A stretch of DNA of 64,000 nucleotides from Ilex aquifolium. Taxonomy: Eukaryota; Streptophyta; Magnoliopsida; Aquifoliales; Aquifoliaceae. Below the pieces are notes generated by a model that had not been told where the DNA came from, ran no database searches, and saw only the letters and a list, made by a program, of their open reading frames with translations. The stretch spans positions 33,348,701-33,412,700 of the forward strand of contig OX637396.1 in the NCBI GenBank assembly GCA_951799425.1. The letters are read 5' to 3'. Positions 1 through 11,060 of this stretch are shown here, piece after piece (position 1 is the stretch's first letter; every line of letters starts with the position of its first letter). The position numbers and the translations under genes were made by a program.

Positions 1-370
1 ATTTAAAATTAGTAAGGGTCCAACAAGTGATTAAACACCATTATTGTGAAGGGGCGTTTGTGATAGGTTTGGGTTAGAGGGTTATTAGTGTGGTCACTTG
101 AGAGACCGTTTTTAATATGAAGTGAGGCTCTTTTAAAGATGTGGAAAACTTGGCTTAACATGCGAATACTGGATCTGTTGATTTTGTTGTTGTGACTTTT
201 ACGTTTGATTTTAGTTAAAGTAACTTAATATTTGTTGCACAGTTTCGGTATTTAAAGTAATTTAATACTGAATTGGATAACTCTTCGTCTTCAACTCTCA
301 ATGTGGTACTGTTTTAGGCGGTCATATTTTTGGGAAAAATTATTTAATTAGTTAAGAATTTGATCATGCA
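1..370. other. Unassigned AT-rich DNA at window start
   Basis: No convincing reading frame, RNA gene or terminal repeat is visible. It may be intron of whatever gene contributes the exon-like island at 371-437, or interior of the Helitron that ends at 617. Confidence 0.5.
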
Positions 371-437
371 GGTGTTTATAGTGCGCAAAATACTATGGGA
401 CCGGAGCTTAATGAGGACATGATTTTGAGGGGAAGTA
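371..437 (+). other. Exon-like island (weak)
   Basis: A 67-base stretch is preceded by a plausible acceptor (ending ATGCAG) and followed by a GTAAG donor. One frame is open throughout and reads VYSAQNTMGPELNEDMILRG. I do not recognise the protein. The island lies just upstream of a Helitron 3' end, so it could be a captured gene fragment rather than an exon of a resident gene. Such a short open stretch with splice-like flanks can arise by chance. Confidence 0.22.
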
Positions 438-587
438 AGCTTCCTTTCAATTCATCTAATTACTGTAACATTGAAAGAAACTATTTGAAGCTTTTTTCTA
501 TTTGATTTGCATTATTTCCTTTAGTTTTATGAATCTAGATTAAGATTTCTTCAATTGTATATAAAAAATGGAGAATTTCTTGTATTA

Positions 588-617
588 CAGTGCCTTCAGG
601 CACGGGTTCGTCGCTAG
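588..617 (+). mobile_element. Helitron 3' terminus (5' end not found)
   Basis: The terminal hairpin arms TGCC/GGCA (TGCCTTCAGGCACGGG) are followed by CTAG at 614-617 and then a host T. This is the usual Helitron 3' signature: a short hairpin a few bases before CTRR, inserted between A and T. The same tail recurs near 18780 and 25640 in this window. The 5' TC end is either left of the window or unrecognised in 1-587. Confidence 0.6.
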
Positions 618-1078
618 TATTACTATAGATCACTTCCATCTTGACAAGAGTGGTACAAAATATGTAAATTTCTTGGTCACATTAATATCGATGTGAATCG
701 TACTGAACAGAGTTCTCCATGGAGGATAATAAACCTCAGTGGTTTCTCTAGTTTTTTCAAAATTGAAAGCTCTACCACTTTTGACACATTACTTGTAATC
801 ACAATATGGCCAACCTTGGATCAACATATAACCAAATCTAAACATAGAAATGTTTTACAATTATAAGCACACCATGTCTGTACAAAGAAAAAAAGCATAT
901 CATATAGCAATAACATGTAATAAAAAAAATTCAAAAAGGTTTTGACAGTTAACCTAATAAGTTTTTACATATCACTGGAATATAGAAGTTCATGCCGTCA
1001 ACTTCATGAACACTTGTCTACTAGAATCCTTCACCCTAATATAGAAGGTAACACTGTATTGGGGTGAAAATAAAACTC
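618..1078. other. Unassigned AT-rich DNA
   Basis: Flanking DNA between a Helitron end and the Harbinger-like element. No frame, repeat or RNA structure could be supported. Confidence 0.5.
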
Positions 1079-1081
1079 TCA

Positions 1082-3987
1082 CACTGTGTTTGGTTTGTGG
1101 TATTAGACCAAGGGAATGGAATGAGCATTACTTGGTAATGAGCATTCCTTTGTTTGGTTTGTGGTAATCAAAATTCATTCCCATTCCCTTTCATTCCAAA
1201 GGAATAACTAATTCAGCAAAATATGGGATTACCCATTACCAATTAAAACATGGTATTTCTCATTCCCAAAGACTCGGTAATGAAGCCAAATCACGAAACC
1301 CGACTCCTCCCGATCCCAGTCTCGTCGACTTGCACCTCCCTCCCCAAATCTCTCATCTCTCCTCCACTCCTCTGCTCACCTCTCAACTCTTCTCTACCGA
1401 GTCCCATGCCATTCCACCCCTTCTTTCATCCGGCAACACCGGTGGCAACCAAGGGTGTTTACGCGACGGCAAATCAGCCCTCTTACGCCGCCGAGGCCCA
1501 CTGAACGACTCAACAGAATCAGTCAAACTGCTAAGAGTGGTCCTCTGGGCAATAATCTGGTGCTCCTAAGGATACAACCGCTGATTGACAAAGCGATCGT
1601 TAGGGTTCTGATGAAATGGATAGTAGGGATTTGAAGGAGTGGTTAATGGAAAGTTGATCTTGGCCTTGGGTCCCTGAAGTGAAAGAGCAGCGGCGTCGTA
1701 GGCTCGAGCTGTGTCTTTAGTTGAATCGAAAGTCCCCAGCCAACCCCTAGATTTTTGCCTTGGGTCTTTGATCTCTGCAGCGAATCTTCCCCAAGGTCTC
1801 TGACATTTTCACTTCAGGTATTTGGTAATGCATTTTCAATAACAAAGTGCTTTACTGCATGACTGCCAGGATAAATCCAATTCCCCTCAACAATTGTCTC
1901 AGCAAAGCTAATTCTTTGTTTACTCATCTTTTGATGTGGCTACACAGTAATTAAATTATGCCCATATGGTCCATAGGGCATATATAGAAGAATTATTGTA
2001 CATGTGTTTTGTTACCCTTGTACAGTCACATCCTACTTTGTCTATACAGAGTGCTGTTTTGCATTGGTCCCAGTCATTTTGGGGTATCAATGGTTAGTGC
2101 ACATTGTTTTATAATATAATACATGAGAATAACCACCTAAATTTCTTATGCTTTTCAATGAGGATTAGGAGATGTGTTATGGGGATATTATGTCTTAACC
2201 TCATTGTAATTCAACTGAATATGCAAGGCTGTTTTCAGATATTTGATTTGGGTAGTGTTCAAATTCAACACACATTGTAAGGTTATTGCAAATTAACATC
2301 ATTGGGATTCATACTTATTCTGTAGATGCTGATTGGTTACATTCATAAGGAGAAGATTCATCATTGATTTATTAGAGCAATGGCTATTAAGAAATTGATT
2401 AACTCTTTCAAATAAAGGAAAGAATTAGACCAAAGGAGATGTGTGGCTTAGTTACATGTTTGACATGCATTAGTAAGTTCTATTTTTTCAATAAGGTGCA
2501 ATGCATCTTGTTGGTTTTATCTGTTCAATGAGTGGTTTTTTCTTACTTTCCCTTGGAGTTGAGACATATATCTTGCCAAGTGTCTTGGGAAGATTTTTTT
2601 TACTGCCCATAATATCTATGTGAATTAGTGGAAGTATTAAACTATAAATATCTATCACTTCTTGCTCCAATGTTTTTTCATGTCAACAAGCTTGCTAGAA
2701 CTCGTTTAAGATCCTATTTTTGACCTGAATCAAGAGATATAGGCCCTGGAACAACTGTAATATTGATTGTGGCATTTCATTTTATTGTGCTTTCTCCTTT
2801 TCTTTTAGCATGGTGACTGTACCCATTGTCAAGTTTGCTGAAACAGAATGTTATCACTCTGTAGAAACTAAATATAAGTTATTTCCTTTTCTGATGTTTC
2901 GGTTCAAGTGTGTCTCCTTTTCTTTTAGCTTGGTTTTCAGTTAAGCAACTGCCTCACTGTTGGTGAAGAGGTAAGGGAAATAGTCTCTTGTTGCAAACAC
3001 AAGTACCATGCAAACCACTCCTATGCTTCAGGAGTTGCATCCTGCATAATTTCTTGAACTACAGTGTTCAGTTGTTAGTCATTGAGTGGAGGGTTTGTCC
3101 TCCTTGTGGGTTTGCCCTCCTTGGGATTGGAATTGATCATGCAATATGGCAGATAGACTTGCAGATCAGGCTGTGGTGTGCATGCGATCAGTGGATTACT
3201 CTGTAGATTTAAGGTTACCTTGTGAGGTTGCTTCTGCTTTGGTGGAGGATCAGAATGGGTTGCCTGTTTTGCGAAAGACGAAGGTGATTATGTTTGATGA
3301 TAAGAGCTAAGGTTGTTGAAGGATTGCCTGCATGAAGTGTTGATTTGTTTGAATGGGAGTGGCTGCTATGAAGAGTTTGGATTAGGAGCAAGTTTTGTTT
3401 GTTTTTGGAGTTTTGTTTTTGTTTATTTTGATAGGCGTTTGTGCCTTATTTTGCTTTGGTTGTTCCGTTAAGGCGTCTGTGCCTTACTTTTGCTTCTTGT
3501 AAATTTGATTTGTTAATAAATAAAATTTTTATTTCTTAAAAAAAAAAAAAAAATCATTCCTAAAGGATTATGTAGGATATTGATGAAAGTATCACATTTT
3601 TATTTATTTTTATTTATTGTTTATTATTGATTTTTATTATTTTTTAGTGAATTTTTTCATTATGTGATTCTTTGTGACTTTATTTACGACATATTTAATC
3701 TAATTTGTCAAGTTTTAAAATTAACAGAAGTCCTCATTATATTGAAATATGGAATAAATTGGAAATTTTATGATAAAAAGTTATTTTGGTTAAATTTCAT
3801 TCCATTCCAATAGAAATTATTTTATCCAAACTTTGGAATGGAATGGGCATTCCATTCCAAGACTTAATCCCAATTAATTGCCAAACATTGGAATGGTAAT
3901 ACACATTCCATTCCATTCTCATGTTCATTCCATTCCCATATCCATTCCATTCCTACTTAAAGGCATTACTGCGTACCAAACGCAGCG
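1082..3987. mobile_element. PIF/Harbinger-like non-autonomous DNA transposon, 2.9 kb
   Basis: The ends are inverted repeats: CACTGTGTTTGGT at the left and the reverse complement of ACCAAACGCAGCG at the right. Similarity continues inward through GGAATGGAATGAGCATT-type motifs, which also occur inverted at 3780-3960. A 3-bp direct repeat TCA flanks both ends (1079-1081 and 3988-3990), matching the TNA target of PIF/Harbinger elements. No transposase frame is visible, so it is probably non-autonomous. It carries an inserted LINE 3' fragment with a poly(A) tail. Family assignment rests only on TIR form and target size. Confidence 0.6.
3140..3554 (+). mobile_element. 5'-truncated L1 LINE, 3' end with poly(A)
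   Basis: A short frame reads NMADRLADQAVVC, resembling the C-terminal N-x-A-D-x-L-A motif of the RNase H domain in plant L1 ORF2. It runs into a typical 3' UTR with two copies of GGCGT(T/C)TGTGCCTTA, then AATAAA-type signals and a 15-A tail ending near 3554. The left boundary is approximate because no target duplication could be placed. It is unrelated in sequence to the full-length LINE at 27.8-34.3 kb, so it is another L1 family. Confidence 0.55.
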
Positions 3988-3990
3988 TCA

Positions 3991-4169
3991 ATATGTTCAG
4001 GTGACCTATAGATAATGAACTCCCATGGAAATCTCAAACATGACCACATTTCGAGAGTGTCATAGCATGATTTGAGGACTTGGTTGAGAAGGGCAATGAT
4101 ACAAATCATAGAAACAATAACTATATCTGTAAATACCTTTTTTTTTTTTTTTTTCCATATCTTATGTTG

Positions 4170-4205
<36 letters not shown>

Positions 4206-4253
4206 GGGTGTTTTAATTTTCTTAAGTCTTACTCATGTTTTCACATGGTGCAG
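3991..4253. repeat. Unassigned DNA with poly(T) and (TC)n microsatellite
   Basis: Holds a T18 run (4138-4155) and a perfect (TC)14 tract (4174-4201). The T-rich tract lies shortly upstream of an acceptor-like site, as expected of intron sequence, but no gene is proven. Confidence 0.6.
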
Positions 4254-4327
4254 TCAAGACTGAAGGGAATACAAAAGAACTGGCAAATTTTGTGGCAAAA
4301 ATTAGGCCAACAAGGCAGAATAAATTG
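4254..4327 (+). other. Exon-like island (weak)
   Basis: A 74-base stretch sits between an acceptor preceded by T-rich sequence (ATGGTGCAG) and a strong GTAAGT donor. One frame is open and reads KTEGNTKELANFVAKIRPT followed by RQNKL. The composition looks like real protein, but I do not recognise the family. It could belong to the same plus-strand gene as the island at 371-437, with the Harbinger-like element lying in the intron. That link is inference. Confidence 0.3.
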
Positions 4328-4500
4328 GTAAGTGTTGCATCTCCCTATCTGTAATGCTTTCTTTTGTTAGTACTTCAATGAATTGCAAAAGTTTCTTTAA
4401 TATGGTCTCTTATATCCATTGTTGGACTCAAAACTCGAGTGATTCTTTAATTTGCTTATATTCGCTTGAAGGAAATCAGTTCAATTGTCAGTAGGTACTA

Positions 4501-5694
4501 TCTATATAATAAATCTATATAATAAAATAACTAGGTGCTTGAAATTTTATACATACATATTTTTTCCCTCAGAACCATCGGATCCAATCTTTTATAACCG
4601 TCACTCACTGTCAGAGGCATGTCGCCTCTCTGCCTTCCCTTCCCCTCTCTCTCTCTCTCAACACAGAACACTCTGTGCTACACATTCTCTAGCGACACCA
4701 CAATCGCCAACGGCACTGCCACAGCCAGGTATCCCTCTTCTCTACTTCTCTTTCCCTTCACACACACACAGAGACAACCCCCCATCCCCGTACTCCCTCT
4801 GCGCAACCCACCCCTACCAGCTGCTTCTCTCTCTATCACACACCTTCTCTGTTTCTCTTTCTCTCTCACACACAATTAACGAACCCCCCCCCCCCCCCCC
4901 CCCAAGTCTCCCATTTCTGTGAAAATCCCTCCACCCTCTACTTCTCTCTCACTCACACACACACACACACACTCTTAACAAACCACCCCATATCTCCCCC
5001 TTCTGCGCAAACCCCTTACCCCCTCTGCATAACCCACCCCCACCCCCACCCCCACCCAAAATACACATCCCCTCCTCTCTGCTACACATTCACACCACAC
5101 AGACAGAACACACACTTACACAGAACACTCAATTTTTTAGATTGTTGAAATTTTGTGAAATTGCTGAATTTTAATTGAAATTTTATATTAGTTTATGGAT
5201 GGTGAATTTTATGAAATTTATTGTCAATTGAAGTGTTAGTTTAAATTTGGATATTGTTGTATGAAATTGATGGTGGAATATAATAAGTTTTGTTTGTTTG
5301 GATTTATTGTCAATTGTATGAGTTGTTATTTTTTTTATTTTTTTTGAATTCAATAGATATTTGATTGGTTTATAGGTTGATGCTAGGTGATTGGATGCAA
5401 TTATGGTGGTGGGTAGTGGTGCCATTTTGGTGGTGGTGGTGGTGTTAAACGTTATTGGTGAGCCTTTAAATTCTTTGTGAATTGAACATGCCTATATCAC
5501 TTACGAGCCTTTAAATTATTTGTGAATTGAATTCATTTTGTTTTCTTTTTAGAAACTTTCTTGGTTTTTTTTGTCATTGGTGGCTTAATCTTGAACTTCA
5601 CTGCTTCTTTTGCCTTGGGTCATTCTTTGTGTTACTGTTCAATCTAGCGTGTGATAAATATTTTGATAACCTTTCTGGCACGGGTTATCATAAT
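4501..5694 (+). mobile_element. Helitron-like segment (candidate), microsatellite-rich
   Basis: The left end TCTATATAATAAA follows an A, like Helitron 5' ends. A degenerate tail GGCACGGGTTATCATAA at 5678-5694 is followed by T and resembles the tails at 617, 18802 and 25662, but the terminal CTRR is imperfect and the first hairpin arm is weak. The interior has no gene. It contains CT- and CA-rich tracts, a C20 run (4884-4903) and segments ending in CACAGAACACTC that recur, diverged, at 6190-6440. Confidence 0.35.
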
Positions 5695-6987
5695 ATTGTT
5701 ATATGTTTCTGAATGTGGTTTTCATATGTGGTTATATATACATGTGCACCTTATATGAATTGTTGTTATGTATGGGTTTCCATACACTATCGTATTGCTC
5801 TTGAAATTCTATTTACTTCAGCATTTGTATTTTACTTACTGTCTAACACACTCCATGTTATGAATTATTGTCAAACTTTCTTGGTTTTTTGTTTTTTGTA
5901 TTCTACTTATTGCTTTTTTGGTACTTTAAGAATTTTGGAGAAGGGCAATAAGTTACTCATTAAATTCCCTCTTTTGTTTTAAATTTTTGAAGAAGAATTT
6001 TGTTTCATATGAAATTGGATGTTGACTTGATTGTTGGGTGTTATGAAATAGGGTTTTGGTGATTATTTTGATGAAATTGGAAGTTGGGTTTATGAAATTT
6101 GTAGGTTAATTGAGTTTTTTTTAAAAGTATTGATTTTTATTAAAATTGGTGTTCATTATATTTAATTTATGAAATTAAATATGAAAACCCTCCAAGGCTC
6201 CCCTTCTGCGCAGACCCCCTCTCCTTCTTCACCCTCTATGCAAACGCCCCCCCCCAAAAAAAAGCTCCCCTTCTTCGTAGGCCCCCCTCCCTCCTCTTCC
6301 CTTCCTGCGTAACCCACCCCACCCACCCACCCACCCACCCACACACACACACCCCCCATAGACATACACACACATAACACAATTACACAGAACACACTCA
6401 CACACCCTTTCCTTCACCCACACACTCTCTTGGATTTTGTTCAATTTGGATTTTTTGAACTTGGTTTCATTAGGTTCACTTTGAATTTGGTTTGATTTGG
6501 TTCACTTTGAATTTGGTTTGATTAGGTTCAATTTGAATGTGGTTTGATTAAGTTCATTTTGAATTTAAATTCGAATTTTATGTTGACCTTGAATTTTTGT
6601 TTTTATATATTTCTACCAAATCTATTATGATATGTGTGTACGTTATTTTTTGGGATTATCGGAATTAGTATTTGATTGGAACTAACTATTGGAATTAAGA
6701 TTATGGGATTATTGGAATTAGGATTATGAGATTATTGGAATAGTATTTGAGAGTAATTGGAACTAAATATTGGAAATAGGATTACTCCTTAAAACTTTTT
6801 TTGGAGTAGCTGGGAATTATGTGCTTCAATTAAGATTGAGAGTAATTGGAGATATGAGAATTATATACTTAAATTGAGATTGGAATTAGGATTATGGGAT
6901 TTTTTTTTCTTGAATAGGGAATTTTATGCTTGAGTGGAAATTATGATTTTGTGCTTGAATTGATTGTTGTTCCCTTGGTACCAATGT
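5695..6987. other. Non-coding DNA with C-rich tract repeated from 4.7-5.1 kb
   Basis: No gene is visible. A purine-poor stretch at 6190-6440 (CCTTCTGCGCAGACCCC, (CCCA)n, (CA)n, then CACAGAACACACTCACAC) is a diverged copy of 4740-5130. The rest is a series of TTTGAATTTGGTTTGATT-like and GGGATTATTGGAATTAGGATTATG-like short imperfect repeats (6460-6900). Confidence 0.55.
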
Positions 6988-9431
6988 TGTGACACCCCAA
7001 AATCCGGGGGTCCGTTGATCATCCATCAACCTGTGGAAATACCCGTGGATGTCACTCAAACCAACACCACGGTGATAGCATCCCTTAGCTGGGATCATAA
7101 CTCACAAATATCAACTAGATTCAATTATTCGTTGGGTTCTACCCAGATCCAATACATTAGAATTTATACTCCATTTACATCATTGGAGAGAAGGAAAACA
7201 TAGATTGAAAATAGGGCAAAGCAGTTTAAAAATTTGGAAATTTCTGAGAGTGTAACGGTACAGTGTACCGGTACAATATCGTACCGGTACTGCGTAGTAC
7301 GGTTAACTCACTGGAAAGTGCGTACCGGTACACAGTACCGGTACCCTACCGTACCGGTACACAATACCGGTACAGTTAACCTACTGAAAATGGCGTACCG
7401 GTACCATACCGTACCGGTACCATACCGTACTGGTACACAGTACCGGTACTGTCTGCCCAGTATTTTTTTTTTCAACCGTTTCTCGTTTTTAATCCATTCC
7501 AAACCTCCCAAAACTCATCCAACACATGTTTAACGAGATTTTCTATAGAAGACATAATTTATACAAGTTCCATTACAATTAATTCCATAACTTACACATC
7601 AAAATGGAATTTTGATAAAAGCTTTACAAAACTCGAAATAACTCTTTTACAAAAACTCAAACTAAGGCCACAAGTCGGCCCTCTTCATGCTTGATGCTCT
7701 CCAAGTGAGCCATCCACCGGTACAAACCCCACACCTGAAATGTTTCCTATATAGGGTGAGACAACGCCCAGTAGAGTAGAGCCTACAAAGGTTACTCCCC
7801 CCCCCCCCTAGATGCTCATGCTCATGCAACATTTAAACAATCAATCCTTATAAGGATATGCAACAATATCATGCCATGAAATGAGATGTCACTCACTCAT
7901 GCATTTCAACCCGAGTCCTCACCGACTCCTACTACACGATGCAATGCCAAAGTGTTTCATTTCATCATTTATGTTTACATCAAATGACATTTTCCAAAAC
8001 TAGGGTCTTTCTTGGGATTGGACATTTCATGGACTCACACCAAGGGTCTTCCATACCCGTACACTTTATGGACTCTTACACCAATGGAGTGTACCTCCCA
8101 AATCACCGGGCCTTGCACCCGAGAGGTCGTCATGCCTCTTCTTGCTAATCCCAACCCAATTTATCATGCAACCAAGCGGCTTAGTTCGGTCTTCGACCCA
8201 ACTTCTCCCAAGCCATAACATCAATCACCAAGTGTGGTGTTGACATCAACCATGCACACACCCATGTAATGAGATGTTTCCGTGCACATGTAATGCTATG
8301 TCCCGTTGCATACAACATGATGTTCAATATGTCAAGAACAACACATGCACAATTTCAACATACACACCCAATTACAAATCATATCATAAACATATGATTC
8401 CAGAAGTTAAAACTTAAGCATGTTATTTCAATTCAATGAAAACAACCATATAAATCAAACAAGACATTTAATCAAACACCTTCTAGGCACAAATTATAAA
8501 TCACATAGCATGCCTCAAATTTCCCCAAGTCACATAATAAATCACATGTAACTCCATATACCCAAGTCAAGCTAGAAACTAGATTAAACAATTTCTATGC
8601 TTACTTTTCCATTTCTATGACCATAACATACCTATACCAAAAACCTATCCATATGCCTCAACATATCAAACCCATTAACTCCCAACATCTAAGGACAAGA
8701 TTAATCCAGAGTAGGAAGAACCTTACTTCTTGAAGCGTAAATCACCCGAAAGAAGCTTCAAGAACACTTCCCAAGCCCAAGACTTGATTTCTCTCAAATC
8801 TCCTCATTTGGATCTTCGGTGAAATCCCTCGTTCTTGGTGTGGTTGCGTAGCCCTAGTCACGTAGAGCAACTTTAAGTCTTGGTCCAACGAATTCCGAGC
8901 GACGGAAGTCCGGGAAATCGCCGGAGAAAGCTTGAAGATCAAGGTTTTCTCTCTTTTCCCTCTTCTCTCTCTATGGCCGGCCAAACAAGAACACAAGAGG
9001 CTAAAAATCTGATTTTCTAAGATATTTACCCCTTTATATAGTTTTAAATACTTGGCCCACGTCGCGCCACGTGTTCTTCGTTTAATCGGATCCGATTTCG
9101 TCCCGAAACGACTAATTACATTACGGGTTAAGTTCAAATTAATTTTATTTGAACTTTTAATCAAAAATAATTAAATTTTGAGTTTATCGCTTTTAGGGAC
9201 CTCGGTGAGGTCATCCGCCACCCAGTTTTCTCGAACTACGTGCTAAAATTCGACTTAACTCGGACTTCGACGAAATTTGATATGGTGACTATATTCCGCG
9301 ATACGAGTCCAACGGCGAAGTCCGTTGTGTCATACGAGGTCTGTAGAACACGTATTTTAAATTTTGCATTATAGTGACAAAATGACCATTTTGCCCTTAA
9401 AAGAAAAATTCAAAATTTTCTCGAGTTTTAC
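6988..9431 (-). repeat. 3' LTR of the chromovirus (2.44 kb)
   Basis: Starts TGTGACACCC and ends TTTTACA on the plus strand, so it runs TG...CA in the element's own direction. It holds a dense cluster of the palindrome GTACCGGTAC (about 7255-7450) and a C-run near 7797-7809. A TATA-like CTATATAAAGG on the minus strand near 9030-9045 probably marks the promoter of the LTR. The 140-codon open stretch at 8742-9164 is LTR sequence, not a gene. Confidence 0.93.
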
Positions 9432-9529
9432 ATTCTTCCCCTCTTAAAAGAATTTCGTCCCCGAAATTCACACACACACATACATGCAATCTCATGCATA
9501 TGCTACAGTCATGTAATAGTAAATGACTA

Positions 9530-11060
9530 TAAAAACGTACCTCTATCCGCAAACAAGAAAGGATAATTGGCACGTATGGTGTCCTCGCGCTCCCATGTCG
9601 CCTCTGCCACTCCCCGGTGTTGCCATAGCACATTCACTAGCCTCACAGTCTTGCCTCGCAAAACCTGATCTCGGCTATCCATGATACGCACCGGTCCATC
9701 CTCGAAGGTCCCATCCACATCAACAACAAGCTCGCCCCAATCCACCACATGAGTCGGATCTGGGGTGTATTTCCGGAGCATAGAGACATGGAATACCGCA
9801 TGAACACCTGATAGGTTTGGCGGTAACGCCAACCGGTAAGCGACCGTACCAACCCTCTCGAGTACCTCGAAGGGCCCGATGTATCTCGGCGATAGTTTCC
9901 CCCGCTTACCAAACCAGACCACTCCTCTTTTAGGCATAACCTTCAAGAAGACATGATCTCCCACCTCAAACTCTAGAGGTCGCCGCCGTCTATCGGCGTA
10001 GCTCTTCTGCCGACTCTGAGCCGTGAGAAGACGCTTCCGTATCAAGCCCACCTTCTCTGAGGTGTCTCTAACCAAGTCCGGACCCGTAGCAGGTCTCTCT
10101 CCAACCTCTGTCCAACAAACCGGAGATTGACATGGCCTCCCATATAGTGCCTCGTAGAGTGCCATCTGTATGCTCGCCTGATAACTATTGTTATAGGCGA
10201 ACTCTACCAAGGGTAAATGATCTTCTCAGCTACCCTTGAGATCTAGGACACATACCCGTAGCATGTCCTCTAATGTCTGAATGGTCCTCTCAGACTGACC
10301 GTCCGTCTGGGGATGGAAAGCAGTGCTCATCATCAGCTGTGTCCCCATGGCTCGTTGGAAACTCTCCCAAAAATGAGCCGTAAACCTGGGATCCCGATCC
10401 GATACTATAGATACGGGTACCCCATGCAACCGGACAATCTCCCATATATATAACCTGCAGAATTCCTCCAGTGTGAAAATCATCCGCACAGCCAAAACGT
10501 GTGCCGACTTCGTAAGCCGGTCCACTACCACCCATACCGCGTCATGTCCCCGCGATGTCCGTGGCAAGTGAGTCACAAAATCCATCGTGATATGTTCCCA
10601 CTTCCACTCAGCTACCTCCAATGGCTGGAGTAACCCTGCTGGTCTCTGGTGTTCAGCCTTCACTTGTTGACACGTGAGACATCTATTAACAAAATCGTCA
10701 ACCTGTCGCTTCATCCCATTCCAATAATACTGACGACGAAGATCATGATACATCTTCGTGCCTCCTGGATGAACCGCAAAACGGGAGCAATGGAACTCCC
10801 TAAGGATCTCCTCTCTCAGATCCGCCAACTGAGGAACCACAACCCTTCCTCGATACCGAAGACTACCATCCGTGTGAATGGCCCAGCCCTCGTCGCCTGT
10901 ACACGGTCCCGGATGGACAATAACTCCGTGTCCTGACTCTGGGACTTGACAACTCTGCTCAGTAGGGAAGGCGTAGCCACTAAACTCCCCAAAGTACCCT
11001 GAGTCTGTCCCATATAACATAGCCCGAACTGTCCCACAGTCTCGAGCATCTGCCACTCTC
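9530..11060 (-). pseudogene. Chromovirus integrase region with chromodomain (fossil)
   Basis: Part of the gypsy fossil. The zinc-binding HHCC segment includes [21 protein letters not shown] and [12 protein letters not shown]; the core includes [28 protein letters not shown] and [14 protein letters not shown], then [21 protein letters not shown]. Next come the GPFEVLERVGTVAYRLALP module and a chromodomain-like end (VLWQHRGVAEATWERE). Chromodomains are thought to steer integration toward marked chromatin. Treated as a fossil; no single changes are listed. Confidence 0.9.

Noticed and set aside
4485-4922. 145-codon proline- and serine-rich open frame
   Set aside because: It is translated CT, CA and C-run microsatellite; overlapping frames are equally open.
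5527-5982. Two adjoining hydrophobic open frames
   Set aside because: T-rich non-coding DNA gives phenylalanine- and leucine-rich translations; no conserved motif.
8742-9164. 140-codon open frame on the minus strand
   Set aside because: It lies wholly within the chromovirus LTR, recurs shortened in the other LTR and has no recognisable domain.
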